56,988 nucleotides of DNA from Collinsella sp. (GTDB lineage: Bacteria; Actinomycetota; Coriobacteriia; Coriobacteriales; Coriobacteriaceae), in assembly GCA_019419645.1 (NCBI GenBank), contig DXZN01000007.1, positions 1-56,988 of the forward strand. Reading direction: 5' to 3'. Below are positions 24,424 to 32,152 of the stretch, one piece after another. Position 1 is the first letter of the stretch, and the number at the start of each line of letters is the position of its first letter. The notes under the pieces are model-generated. The model saw only the letters and a program-made list of their open reading frames with translations, did no database searches and was not told where the DNA came from. A program made the translations under genes and the position numbers.

Positions 24424-25125
24424 CTACCACTCGATCGTCTCGATAGGCACAGGATTTTGCTGGACCGTCTCGCTCTCCACGCGGCCGCTCTTAAAGCGGA
24501 TCAGGCGATCGGCCATGGGCGCCAGCGCAGAGTTGTGGGTGATGATGATGACCGTAATGCCTTGCTTGCGGCAAGTGTCCTGTAGCAGCTGCAAGATCTG
24601 CTTGCCGGTTTTGTAGTCGAGTGCACCCGTAGGCTCGTCGCACAAAAGCAGCTTGGGGTTCTTAGCCAGCGCGCGGGCGATGGATACGCGCTGCTGCTCG
24701 CCGCCCGAAAGCTGCGCCGGAAAGTTAGCGAGGCGGTCGCCCAGGCCAACCTGGCGAAGCGTTTGCTCGGCGTCGAGCGAATCGGGGCAGATCTGCGCCG
24801 CGAGTTCGACGTTCTCACGCGCCGTCAGGTTAGGGACCAGATTGTAGAACTGAAAGACAAAGCCGACGTCAGCGCGACGGTATTCCACAAGCTGAGCCTC
24901 GTTGGCAGAGCTCACGTCACGCCCGTCCACCGTCACGGTGCCAGAAGTTGCCGTATCCATGCCGCCCAGAATGTTGAGGGCCGTGGTCTTGCCGGCGCCC
25001 GAAGCACCCAGAATGATGGCGAGCTCGCCGCGCTCGACCGTAAAGCTCGCGCCGTCGAGCGCGTGGATGCGGGCGTCGCCTTCGCCGTATGCTTTGATGA
25101 CGTCTTTGAATTCGATATAGGCCAT
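24424..25125 (-). CDS. ABC transporter ATP-binding protein (MacB/LolD family)
   Basis: 233 aa ATPase for the FtsX-like permease that follows within a few bases. Walker A is LGASGAGKTTALN (about 38-50), the Q-loop is VFQFYNLVPNLTARENVELA, the signature is LSGGEQQRVSIARALAKN, Walker B is LLLCDEPTGALDYKTG and the H-loop is IITHNSALA. The DEPTGALD and FYNLVPNLTA motifs are characteristic of the MacB/LolD class, which works with FtsX-type permeases and usually does not transport across the membrane by a channel. A copy of the dispersed repeat lies in its upstream region. Confidence 0.92.
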   Translation of the reverse strand: MAYIEFKDVIKAYGEGDARIHALDGASFTVERGELAIILGASGAGKTTALNILGGMDTATSGTVTVDGRDVSSANEAQLVEYRRADVGFVFQFYNLVPNLTARENVELAAQICPDSLDAEQTLRQVGLGDRLANFPAQLSGGEQQRVSIARALAKNPKLLLCDEPTGALDYKTGKQILQLLQDTCRKQGITVIIITHNSALAPMADRLIRFKSGRVESETVQQNPVPIETIEW

Positions 25126-25174
25126 CGATTAATTCCCATCTGGTCGGATAACTCTTTAGTATTACCCATTTCCC

Positions 25175-25213
25175 ACCTACCAAAAAGGGACAGGTTTATT
25201 TTGGCAGGTTTTA
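25175..25213 (-). repeat. dispersed CCTGCCAAAA repeat, copy 5 (inverted)
   Basis: The only copy in the opposite orientation and the only one upstream of the minus-strand gene beside it. It lies 50 bp before the start of the MacB-like ATPase gene and could be part of its leader. Confidence 0.88.
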
Positions 25214-25326
25214 TATGGGGAAACGGCAGCTATAGATAGGGCGCCGGGGAGGCCGAGAAATCATCAACGGGGTCAGGCCGACCGCCAAACACAACGCACG
25301 CATCTCAATCTGTCAGCCAAATCATT

Positions 25327-25340
25327 CGAACAGCTGTTCG
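25327..25340. promoter_or_regulatory. probable LexA (SOS) box upstream of the GyrI-like gene
   Basis: CGAACAGCTGTTCG is a perfect 14-bp palindrome matching the CGAAC-N4-GTTCG box of Gram-positive and actinobacterial LexA. It lies five bases upstream of TATGAT (25345-25350), a good -10 box, so LexA bound here would block the promoter of the gene starting at 25397. The -35 is not clear. Confidence 0.7.
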
Positions 25341-25396
25341 TTTCTATGATATGATTCAACTATCTAAGCAGGCCAATACGCAGAAAGGCGGCCAAC

Positions 25397-26035
25397 ATGG
25401 CGTTCGACTTTATGAAGGAATGCAAGGAGCTCTACAAACCTGCAAGCAAGCCGAGCATCGTAACAGTCCCGCCTATGAGCTACGTTGCCGTTCGCGGAAA
25501 GGGCGACCCAAATACCGAAGGTGGCGAGTATCAAAACGCCCTGCCGCTACTTTACGGCATCGCCTATACCGTCAAGATGTCGAAGAAAGGCTCAAGGAAT
25601 ATCGAGGGCTATTTCGACTTTGTGGTACCGCCGCTCGAGGGTTTCTGGTGGCAAGAGTCCCCGAGCGGCGACATCGATTATGTACACAAGGACAATTTCA
25701 ACTTTATCTCGTGCATCCGCCTGCCTGATTTCGTCACCCGAGATGACTTTGACTGGGCAGTCGCGGAAGCCACGACCAAAAAGAAACTGGACTTTTCCGC
25801 CGTCGAACTGCTTAAAGTTGACGAGGGTCTCTGCGTTCAATGCATGCACACCGGGCCCTACGACAACGAACCGGCGACCGTAGACGCTATGCATGAATAC
25901 ACGACCGAGCTGGGCTATGTTCCCGACTTCTCAGACACCCGTTTACATCACGAAATCTATCTCTCCGATCCACGCAAATGCGCACCGGAGAAACTTAAGA
26001 CCGTGGTTCGTCATCCTATCAAGCGCGCTGAATAG
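25397..26035 (+). CDS. GyrI-like small-molecule-binding domain protein
   Basis: 212 aa cytosolic protein of the GyrI/SbmC-like superfamily. MSYVAVRGKGDPN (about residues 27-39) is the conserved start of the first strand pair, ALPLLYGIAYTVKMS is the following helix, and YFDFVVPPLEGFWW and CVQCMHTGPYDNEPATVDAMHEY (about 150-172) are conserved in the long 'GyrI-like domain-containing protein' group. Relatives bind small compounds, and E. coli GyrI (SbmC) is SOS-induced. A LexA-like box in front of this gene is consistent with that. AAAGGCGG precedes the ATG. Confidence 0.8.
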   Translation: MAFDFMKECKELYKPASKPSIVTVPPMSYVAVRGKGDPNTEGGEYQNALPLLYGIAYTVKMSKKGSRNIEGYFDFVVPPLEGFWWQESPSGDIDYVHKDNFNFISCIRLPDFVTRDDFDWAVAEATTKKKLDFSAVELLKVDEGLCVQCMHTGPYDNEPATVDAMHEYTTELGYVPDFSDTRLHHEIYLSDPRKCAPEKLKTVVRHPIKRAE

Positions 26036-26108
26036 CGTGGGGCGTCATTTCACGCGCTAGGTTTTAAGCCAGCCAACCAGCCGCCTCCTAGACCGTCCGG
26101 TAATTATC

Positions 26109-26135
26109 TTGACGCGGCCCGTCGCATCTTATAAG
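26109..26135 (+). promoter_or_regulatory. probable promoter of the CLC-family gene
   Basis: TTGACG (26109-26114) and TATAAG (26130-26135) are 15 bp apart, shorter than optimal but the best pair before the gene. Transcription would begin near 26142, just ahead of the hairpin at 26149. Confidence 0.4.
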
Positions 26136-26148
26136 TTTGTTTTGCTAA

Positions 26149-26190
26149 AGCTGGAAAGCCTCTCAACGATGCGCAACTCCAGCTCTTTTT
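26149..26190 (+). promoter_or_regulatory. 5'-leader hairpin with T-run, possible attenuator
   Basis: AGCTGGA (26149-26155) pairs with TCCAGCT (26178-26184), followed by CTTTTT. It looks like a terminator placed between the promoter and the CLC-family start codon. The leader is too short for a recognised riboswitch, and I could not find the conserved fluoride aptamer. Confidence 0.45.
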
Positions 26191-26220
26191 CTATCAAGAG
26201 AGCAAGTGTCGGAAAGCAAA

Positions 26221-27456
26221 ATGTCAGAAAGCAGCGCTTCGAGCAGAATCAAACGCCTGGTCAACACCTATAGCGGTCTCGTGCTCATGGGCGCCGTCGG
26301 AATCCCTATCGGCGTTATCGTTGGCGCCATCTGTGCCCTTTTTGGTCGTGTGCTCCTGGCAATTGGCGCCTTCCGTAACGAGCACATCGTACTGCTCCTT
26401 CCCTTCCTCGCCCTCATGGGCTTGGCCATCGTATTTGCCTACCTCACCTGGGGCAAAGGCACCGATCGGGGCATGAGCTTAGTATTCGACGTAGGTCACG
26501 GACGCGAGGACGCCATCTCCCCGCGTCTGGTGCCGCTCATTATGCTGAGCACGTGGGCCACGCATCTTTTTGGCGGCAGCGCGGGACGAGAAGGCGTAGC
26601 CGTGCAGATCGGCGCAACCGTCTCGCATTGGATCGGCCGACGCCTGCCTTTCCGCGACCCCGGCAACACGTTTTTGCTCATTGGTATGGCCGCCGGCTTT
26701 GCCGGACTCTTTCGAACGCCGCTCGCCGCTACGGTCTTTGCTGTCGAGGTGCTGGTCGCCGGACGCATGGAATACCGCGCGCTGTTTCCCGCGCTTACGG
26801 CTTCACTTGCCGCAAGCATGACCTCCGGCGCTCTGGGACTCGAGAAGTTCGAGGTCGCCGTTACCGCCTCGTATGCGCTCGACCTCCCCGGTCTTGGACG
26901 GCTGGCGTTGTTGGGTATCGCGTTTGGTATGGTAGGTGGAGCTTTTGCCTGGTGCCTTGCCCATGCCAAGACCCTTGCAGCGCGGCTGCTCCCCAGCCCT
27001 TACATACGCGTTGCCGTTATGGGCCTTGCGCTGTCGGCGATTCTGTTCGCGCTGTGGCAGGGGCGATACTGCGGCCTTGGCACCAACCTGATATCCGCGG
27101 CACTGGGTGACAACGGCGAGGCGTCGATCATGCCTTGGGACTGGGCGCTCAAATTCGTACTCACCATCGCCACGCTTGCCGCAGGATATCAGGGTGGCGA
27201 GGTGACGCCGCTGTTCTCCATCGGAGCCAGCCTGGGTGTCGTACTCGCCGGGATTCTCGGCATGCCCGTCGAGCTCTGCGCCGCGCTGGGCTACGCCGCC
27301 GTTTTTGGCAGCGCCACCAATACGCTGCTCGCGCCGATCCTCATTGGCTGCGAGGTCTTCGGTTTCGGTAATCTGCCGATGTTCTTCATCGTCTGCGTTG
27401 TGGCTTATCTGTTCAACATGGACAAATCGATCTACGCCCTGCAGGAGCGGGCGTAG
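26221..27456 (+). CDS. CLC-family anion transporter, likely fluoride-type (CLC-F)
   Basis: 411 aa from the ATG at 26221 (GGAAAG four bases before; GTG at 26206 is an alternative). About ten membrane helices. HLFGGSAGREGVAVQIG (about residues 115-131) and GYQGGEVTPLFSIGASLG (about 320-337) are the two selectivity-region loops; the usual GSGIP chloride loop is absent. This pattern fits fluoride/proton antiporters more than chloride channels, but the assignment is by recall. It would export fluoride or another anion across the cytoplasmic membrane. The gene follows a possible attenuator hairpin. Confidence 0.78.
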   Translation: MSESSASSRIKRLVNTYSGLVLMGAVGIPIGVIVGAICALFGRVLLAIGAFRNEHIVLLLPFLALMGLAIVFAYLTWGKGTDRGMSLVFDVGHGREDAISPRLVPLIMLSTWATHLFGGSAGREGVAVQIGATVSHWIGRRLPFRDPGNTFLLIGMAAGFAGLFRTPLAATVFAVEVLVAGRMEYRALFPALTASLAASMTSGALGLEKFEVAVTASYALDLPGLGRLALLGIAFGMVGGAFAWCLAHAKTLAARLLPSPYIRVAVMGLALSAILFALWQGRYCGLGTNLISAALGDNGEASIMPWDWALKFVLTIATLAAGYQGGEVTPLFSIGASLGVVLAGILGMPVELCAALGYAAVFGSATNTLLAPILIGCEVFGFGNLPMFFIVCVVAYLFNMDKSIYALQERA

Positions 27457-27588
27457 GAAGCCGCCCGGCAGATACACCGGGGCGCAGTTTCCGCTAGGCC
27501 CTCCAAGGGGAAAGCTCATCCCATTCCGAGGCGTCAAACCGGGACACAGTTTCCGCCCACAGCCTCCTCCGTCGACGTTTCTCCAGAT

Positions 27589-27628
27589 AAAACCTGCCAA
27601 AACAAACCTGTCCCTTTTTGCAGGTTTT
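27589..27628 (+). repeat. dispersed CCTGCCAAAA repeat, copy 6
   Basis: Like copies 3 and 4 but with one G missing in the right arm (TTTTTGCAGG). Its right end supplies the TAA stop codon of the minus-strand histidine kinase gene. The flank is TCCAGATAAAA. Confidence 0.88.
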
Positions 27629-29006
27629 AGAGGCGGACGGTGAAGGTGATCTGATGATCGTGGCCGGATACGGTGGCGGATCCGCCATGGGCTTCGGCGA
27701 TGGCGCGCACGACGGACAGCCCCACGCCCGAGCCACCTGTCTTGGAGCTGCGCGACACGTCCGCACGATAGAAGCGGTCGAACAGCCGGTCCAGGTCGCC
27801 CTCGGGCAGCTCATCAACAGCATTCGATACGACAAGCTCGGCCGAGCCTTTGCCCGCACCGCGCGAAACGGCACGCAGGCTCAGCTCGATCACGCTGTCC
27901 TCGCTTGCGTAGCGTGTGGCGTTGTCCAGCAGCAGCTCAACAACCTGCGCCACTGCCGCGGCATCGGCATGGGCCCGCACACCGCTCGCGATCGACGTCG
28001 ACAGCCGCTTTCCGCGCGAAACCGCCACCGATTCAAATGGCGTCGCAGCCGTGTCCACGGCCTCCGAAAGATCAATCGTCGCCATAGTAAAGCCGGCCGA
28101 ACCCTCGTCCATACGCGCCAGGAACACCAGACGCTCCGTGAGCGCCGTCAGCCGCGCGACCTGCTCGTGAATGCTCTGCGTCCACTCGCTCTCGCCGCTC
28201 TCGATCTCTTGGACCTCGTTGGCGGCGTCAATCACGGCCAGCGGCGTTTTGATCTCGTGGCTTGCATCGGTAATGAAGCGCTTCTGTTTGCTATAACTCT
28301 CGACCATCGGCCGAATCACCGCACCCGAGGCGACCGTTACAATTGCCAGCACCGCCAGCCAGCCAATGCAGCTGATTGCCACACTCGCGCTCAAAAACGA
28401 ATGGAAACTTGCAAGCTCGCGCGAACAGTCCACGAACACATAGGTTGTCTTGTCGCCCTGAACCGTAGCCGTATAACGGTAGTTGCCAGAAAAGCCCGAA
28501 GTCCAACCCTTGGAATATAGTCCTGCAGCGATGCGGGCGGCACGCTTGGCACCTACCGCGGCAATGCGGGCCGTGTTGACATCGGTCACCTGCCCGCCGG
28601 CAATCGACACCGTAAAGTAGCGCGTGTCGAAGGGAGACTCCGCCGTCATGCCTTCAAAATGCACATCGCGAACGGCCGCCCGGTTACCGGTAGCAACCTT
28701 GCCGGCAACCGCATCCTGACCGGGACCGGTCTTAGGCTCGTCCTCCCCATCAATGCCATCCTTGCCTGCCAGGATATAGTCCAGTCGTGCATCGGCCATC
28801 TTGCAAACATGCGAATAATTGACAATGTTGATGCCAGCGATGATGAGCGTGAGCACCACGGTCACAGCGCCCATGGCAACGAGGATGAACTTACGACGCA
28901 GGCGACGGCCCATTGCACTGGCAGCATCGGCGCGCTCCGGATTACCCGAGCCCACACCCATGCCGAGCTTCGCCGCCATGCGCTTGCACCACGTGCGCAC
29001 GCTCAC
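27627..29006 (-). CDS. two-component sensor histidine kinase
   Basis: 459 aa, starting at a GTG whose last bases overlap the regulator stop (GTGA); the downstream ATG at 28979 is possible. Two membrane helices, about residues 40-62 and 204-230, enclose an extracytoplasmic sensor domain of about 140 residues. The HisKA motif ITDASHEIKTPLAVIDAANE carries His250. The ATP-binding domain shows an N box (LLLDNATRYASED), and GGSGVGLSVVRAIAEAHGG as G2 box. Signal unknown. It is cotranscribed with the OmpR-type regulator encoded directly before it. The stop codon comes from a dispersed repeat. Confidence 0.9.
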   Translation of the reverse strand: MSVRTWCKRMAAKLGMGVGSGNPERADAASAMGRRLRRKFILVAMGAVTVVLTLIIAGINIVNYSHVCKMADARLDYILAGKDGIDGEDEPKTGPGQDAVAGKVATGNRAAVRDVHFEGMTAESPFDTRYFTVSIAGGQVTDVNTARIAAVGAKRAARIAAGLYSKGWTSGFSGNYRYTATVQGDKTTYVFVDCSRELASFHSFLSASVAISCIGWLAVLAIVTVASGAVIRPMVESYSKQKRFITDASHEIKTPLAVIDAANEVQEIESGESEWTQSIHEQVARLTALTERLVFLARMDEGSAGFTMATIDLSEAVDTAATPFESVAVSRGKRLSTSIASGVRAHADAAAVAQVVELLLDNATRYASEDSVIELSLRAVSRGAGKGSAELVVSNAVDELPEGDLDRLFDRFYRADVSRSSKTGGSGVGLSVVRAIAEAHGGSATVSGHDHQITFTVRL

Positions 29007-29692
29007 GCCCGTTCTCCTTCCTCGACAACCTCGAGCGAATATCCCTGGTTGCGCGACGCGCGGATGGCCACGTCGGCACCCAGCGCCGTCAGCTTTTTGC
29101 GCAGGTACGAGATATAGACCCACACTACATTGGCACCTTCGGGCGCGTCCTCGCCCCAAACCTCAAGCATTAGGCGCTCGGTGGGCATGCGCGTGCCGGC
29201 GTTGCGCATAAAGAGTTCCATAAGCTGAAACTCGCGATTGGCCAGGTGCTCCTCGCCCAAAGGTCCCACAAGCGTGCAAGCCGCCGTGTCGAGGCGCACG
29301 TTACCCACGCTGAGCGTCGTGGCGTCAATTGCCGTCGCGGCACGCGTCATGGCACGAATACGCGCAAGCAGTTCCTTGGCGGCAAACGGCTTGGTCAGGT
29401 AATCGTTGGCACCGGCATCCAGGCCCTCGACCTTATCGGACACCTCGCTTTTTGCCGTGAGCATGATGATGGGCAGTCGCTTTCCGGCGGCGCGTGTACG
29501 CTTGAGCACCTCGATGCCGTCCATGCCGGGCATCATGATGTCCAGGATTGCGGCGTCGTAATCGTTGGTGAGTAGATTCTCGAGCGCCGTCAAGCCGTCG
29601 AGGGCGGTGTCGACCTCGTAGTCGCTATGTTGAAGAATCGCGGTGAGGGCGCGGGAGAGACCAGGTTCGTCCTCGGCAAGCATCAGCTTCAT
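29003..29692 (-). CDS. OmpR/PhoB-family response regulator
   Basis: 229 aa. Receiver domain residues 1-115: the acidic pocket is AEDEP (6-10), the phospho-accepting Asp51 is in ILDIMMPGMDG, and the conserved Lys is in LTKPFAAKELL. The winged-helix DNA-binding domain covers about 125-225, with LANREFQLMELFMRNAGTRMPTERL and VWVYISYLRKKL. AAAGGAG precedes the ATG. The histidine kinase gene overlaps its stop codon. The genes it controls are not shown in the window. Confidence 0.93.
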   Translation of the reverse strand: MKLMLAEDEPGLSRALTAILQHSDYEVDTALDGLTALENLLTNDYDAAILDIMMPGMDGIEVLKRTRAAGKRLPIIMLTAKSEVSDKVEGLDAGANDYLTKPFAAKELLARIRAMTRAATAIDATTLSVGNVRLDTAACTLVGPLGEEHLANREFQLMELFMRNAGTRMPTERLMLEVWGEDAPEGANVVWVYISYLRKKLTALGADVAIRASRNQGYSLEVVEEGERA

Positions 29693-29866
29693 AGTTGCTC
29701 CTTTGGCGCATGGCTCTACAGGTTTCGATACTGCCGATGATAGCGTACCGTCAACCGCCTTAGCGCAGCCTTAGCGGCTCAACCTGCGCGTTTTCAAATA
29801 CGCAGGATGTGACTTAGCCAAACTTAAGCCGCCGATGCCGAGCGCCCGGACGCATACCGGCCGCGG

Positions 29867-29886
29867 AAGGACGGAGGCTCGTCCTT
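29867..29886. terminator. small hairpin downstream of the Ogt gene
   Basis: AAGGACG pairs with CGTCCTT around GAGGCT and is followed on the plus strand by TTGC. It lies between the regulator promoter region and the Ogt stop codon. Weak evidence for a terminator. Confidence 0.4.
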
Positions 29887-29920
29887 TTGCGGCGTCCTAG
29901 TTATGCAAAGCGTTCGAGCG

Positions 29921-30499
29921 TTATTCCTCGTACGCGCCCTCAAGCCAAAGCAGCCACTCCTTGCGATCCAGTCCACCGGCGTATCCGTTGAGCGATCCGT
30001 CGGCCGCGACCACGCGATGGCACGGCACGATAATCGAAATAGGGTTGCGAGCGACCGCAGCCCCCACCGCGCGAGGAGATACAACGGGCGCTTCATTTCC
30101 CGGTACACGATGTCGAGCGGCAACACGCTGGGCGATCTCGCCATACGTAGCGACCTCGCCACGCGGGATCGAAAGCAGCTCAAACCAAACCTCACGCTGA
30201 AACGCCGTGCCGATCATATGCAACGGCGGCGTAAACCGAGGTTCCTGCCCTGCAAAATAAGCATTCAGCCAAGCCCAGGAACGCTCAAGCACCGAAGAGG
30301 CCGCACCATTTGCCGGACTCACCGACGACATGCCACCAGTACCGGAAACCGCATCGACGCCTTCAACATGTTCGGAGTCTTCACGGAGAAGCGTGGAGCC
30401 AAAGTGCTCCTGCCCCTCAAACCAAAGCCCCGTCAGACCGCGGCCATCAGCGGCAAGCAAGATTTCGCCCAAAGGCGAGGCAAATGTCGTCGTGACCAC
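29921..30499 (-). CDS. ogt: methylated-DNA--[protein]-cysteine S-methyltransferase
   Basis: 192 aa, starting at GTG with GAAAGGAG upstream. The active-site motif is IIVPCHRVVA with Cys160, preceded by the helix-turn-helix region (IPRGEVATYGEIAQRVA, about 111-127) and followed by GYAGGLDRKEWLLWLE. It repairs O6-alkylguanine in DNA by moving the alkyl group irreversibly onto the cysteine. The region between N- and C-terminal domains has an unusual low-complexity insert (VEGVDAVSGTGGMSSVSPANGAA, about 45-67). Monocistronic. Confidence 0.92.
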   Translation of the reverse strand: MVTTTFASPLGEILLAADGRGLTGLWFEGQEHFGSTLLREDSEHVEGVDAVSGTGGMSSVSPANGAASSVLERSWAWLNAYFAGQEPRFTPPLHMIGTAFQREVWFELLSIPRGEVATYGEIAQRVAARHRVPGNEAPVVSPRAVGAAVARNPISIIVPCHRVVAADGSLNGYAGGLDRKEWLLWLEGAYEE

Positions 30500-30559
30500 C
30501 AGCGGCTCCTTTCAAAACTCCGCAACATAATACCGCGAATTGTGCAGACAACCCCAATC

Positions 30560-30714
30560 GACCCCAAAGTCACCCAAGGCAGCAGGCGCGACAGCGCCCC
30601 AGCTGCCGCACGACCCCAAAGTCCCCGCAGGCAGCAGGCGCAACGCGCCGCAGCTGCCGGCCGCGCTCCGCAGCCCCCCAAGTCGGCAGGCGCAAAGCGC
30701 CGAGGCCGCCGCCG
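30560..30714. repeat. three tandem ~52-bp hairpin units
   Basis: Units start at about 30560, 30612 and 30664. The first two begin GACCCCAAAGTC and share AGGCAGCAGGCGC and CAGCTGCC, which can pair as a hairpin (GGCAG...GGCGC...GCGCC...CTGCC). The third is more diverged. They occupy the 450-bp space between the Ogt start and the asd stop. No believable gene is present there, although proline- and arginine-rich frames are open. Confidence 0.7.
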
Positions 30715-30811
30715 GGACTAGGGCCCGCAACAACCACGTGCCCCCACATCAGCCCAGCGGCCCCAACCAGCAACGGCCCCATCGCAGGCCGCTCGCAGCC
30801 GAGTCGCCGCA

Positions 30812-30941
30812 GGCGGGGGCCGGGCTTAGTTTTCAGAACACTCCGCAGACCAGTGTGGCGCCTTGTCCGCAGCTCCGAAGGAGCAGGACAAGGCGCCACG
30901 CATGGTCGAGGACGTTCTGAAAACTAAGCCCGGCCCCCGCC
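30812..30941. repeat. long nested hairpin with conserved internal loop, element A
   Basis: Outer arms 30812-30839 and 30914-30941 pair perfectly over 28 bp. Then comes an asymmetric loop: ACTCCGCAG on the plus strand against CGAGGAC. Then ACC/GGT pairs, then an inner stem GTGGCGCCTTGTCC / GGACAAGGCGCCAC and a GCTCC-GAA-GGAGC tip. The element is 12 bp from the asd stop codon, so it may form the 3' end of that message. Elements at 36269 and 49072 share the loop. Confidence 0.9.
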
Positions 30942-30953
30942 GGACAGGTCGCA

Positions 30954-31979
30954 CTACTCGCAGAGCAGCTTAGCAATCTGGACGGCGTTGGTTGCCGCGC
31001 CCTTACGGATTTGGTCGCCGCAGCACCAGAAGGTGATGCCGCGCGCGGCCTCGGGGTTCGAGATGTCGCGACGCACACGGCCGACCCAAATCAAATCCTG
31101 GTCGGAGGTGTCCATCGGCATGGGGAAGCGGTCGTGTGCATCCTCGGCGCTCATGTCGTCAACCAGCTTCACGCCCGGAGCGGCAGCCAGCGCAGCACGG
31201 GCCTCCTCAACCGTAATGTCGCGCTCAAACTCGAGCGTAATGCTCTCGGAGTGCGAACGCAGCACGGGCACGCGCACGCAGGTGCAGTTCACGCGCAGCT
31301 CGGGCAGATGCATGATCTTGCGGCCCTCGTTTTGCAGCTTCATCTCCTCGGAGGTAAAGCCTTCCTCCTTGACGCCGCCGATCTGCGGAATCAGGTTGCT
31401 CGCCAGCTGGGCGGCAAACGCGCGCGGCTCGGGAATCTCCTCGCCACGGCCCAGGGCGGCAAGCTGAGCCTCGAGCTCGGCCATACCGGGAGCGCCAGCG
31501 CCCGAAGCTGCCTGATACGTGGACACGATCATACGCTTCACGCCAGCAAGCTGGTGCAGCGGCCACGTGGGAACCAGGCCGATGATGGTCGCGCAGTTGG
31601 GATTGGCGATAAGGCCGTGATGCCACTTGATGTCGTCAGCATTGATCTCGGGCACGACCAGCGGCACCTCGGGATCCATGCGGAAGGCGTGGCTGTTGTC
31701 GACCACGACGGCGCCGCGCTTGACGGCCTCGGGCAGTAGCTCCTTCGCAATATCGTCGCCGGCGGCGCCGAGCACGATGTCGCAGCCCTCAAAGGCCTCG
31801 GGGCAAGCCTCCTCAATCACAACCTGCTCGCCGCGGAACTCGACGGTCTTGCCCGCAGAGCGCGCGCTCGCTAGCAGCTTGAGCTTGCCGACCGGAAACT
31901 CCTGCTCGTTGAGGCACTCGAGCATCTGGGTGCCCACGGCTCCCGTCGCGCCCAAAATAGCAACCGTGTACTGTTTCAT
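30954..31979 (-). CDS. asd: aspartate-semialdehyde dehydrogenase
   Basis: 341 aa from the ATG at 31979, with AAAGGGGGAAGC before it; an open extension to 32126 lacks a ribosome site. It reduces aspartyl phosphate to aspartate semialdehyde with NADPH. ILGATGAVGTQML (8-20) is the nucleotide-binding loop, Cys129 in ANPNCATI is the acyl-accepting nucleophile, and RVPVLRSHSESI holds the active-site His. It lies 170 bp after the aspartate kinase gene on the same strand, so the two consecutive steps of the pathway are linked. A long hairpin element follows its stop. Confidence 0.95.
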   Translation of the reverse strand: MKQYTVAILGATGAVGTQMLECLNEQEFPVGKLKLLASARSAGKTVEFRGEQVVIEEACPEAFEGCDIVLGAAGDDIAKELLPEAVKRGAVVVDNSHAFRMDPEVPLVVPEINADDIKWHHGLIANPNCATIIGLVPTWPLHQLAGVKRMIVSTYQAASGAGAPGMAELEAQLAALGRGEEIPEPRAFAAQLASNLIPQIGGVKEEGFTSEEMKLQNEGRKIMHLPELRVNCTCVRVPVLRSHSESITLEFERDITVEEARAALAAAPGVKLVDDMSAEDAHDRFPMPMDTSDQDLIWVGRVRRDISNPEAARGITFWCCGDQIRKGAATNAVQIAKLLCE

Positions 31980-32152
31980 GCTTCCCCCTTTAAAGGCTGT
32001 GGCTTTTGCCCGCACGCCGAGCAGGCCGATTATTGTTGCCAGTGTATACAAGAACAGGGCGGGCACGAAACCCGCCCCGTCGAAACGAAACCGAAACGAA
32101 ACGCCCCGCCGTAGTTTTTGAAGCAAGTCCCAAAAATCTACTGGGATAGCAG

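Noticed and set aside
26036..26220. Fluoride riboswitch before the CLC-type gene
   Set aside because: The conserved aptamer bases could not be found and the leader before the hairpin is too short. Only the hairpin is reported.
30540..30920. Proline/Arg-rich open frame between Ogt and asd
   Set aside because: It runs through tandem hairpin units and one arm of a long palindrome, has no ribosome site, and resembles nothing known.
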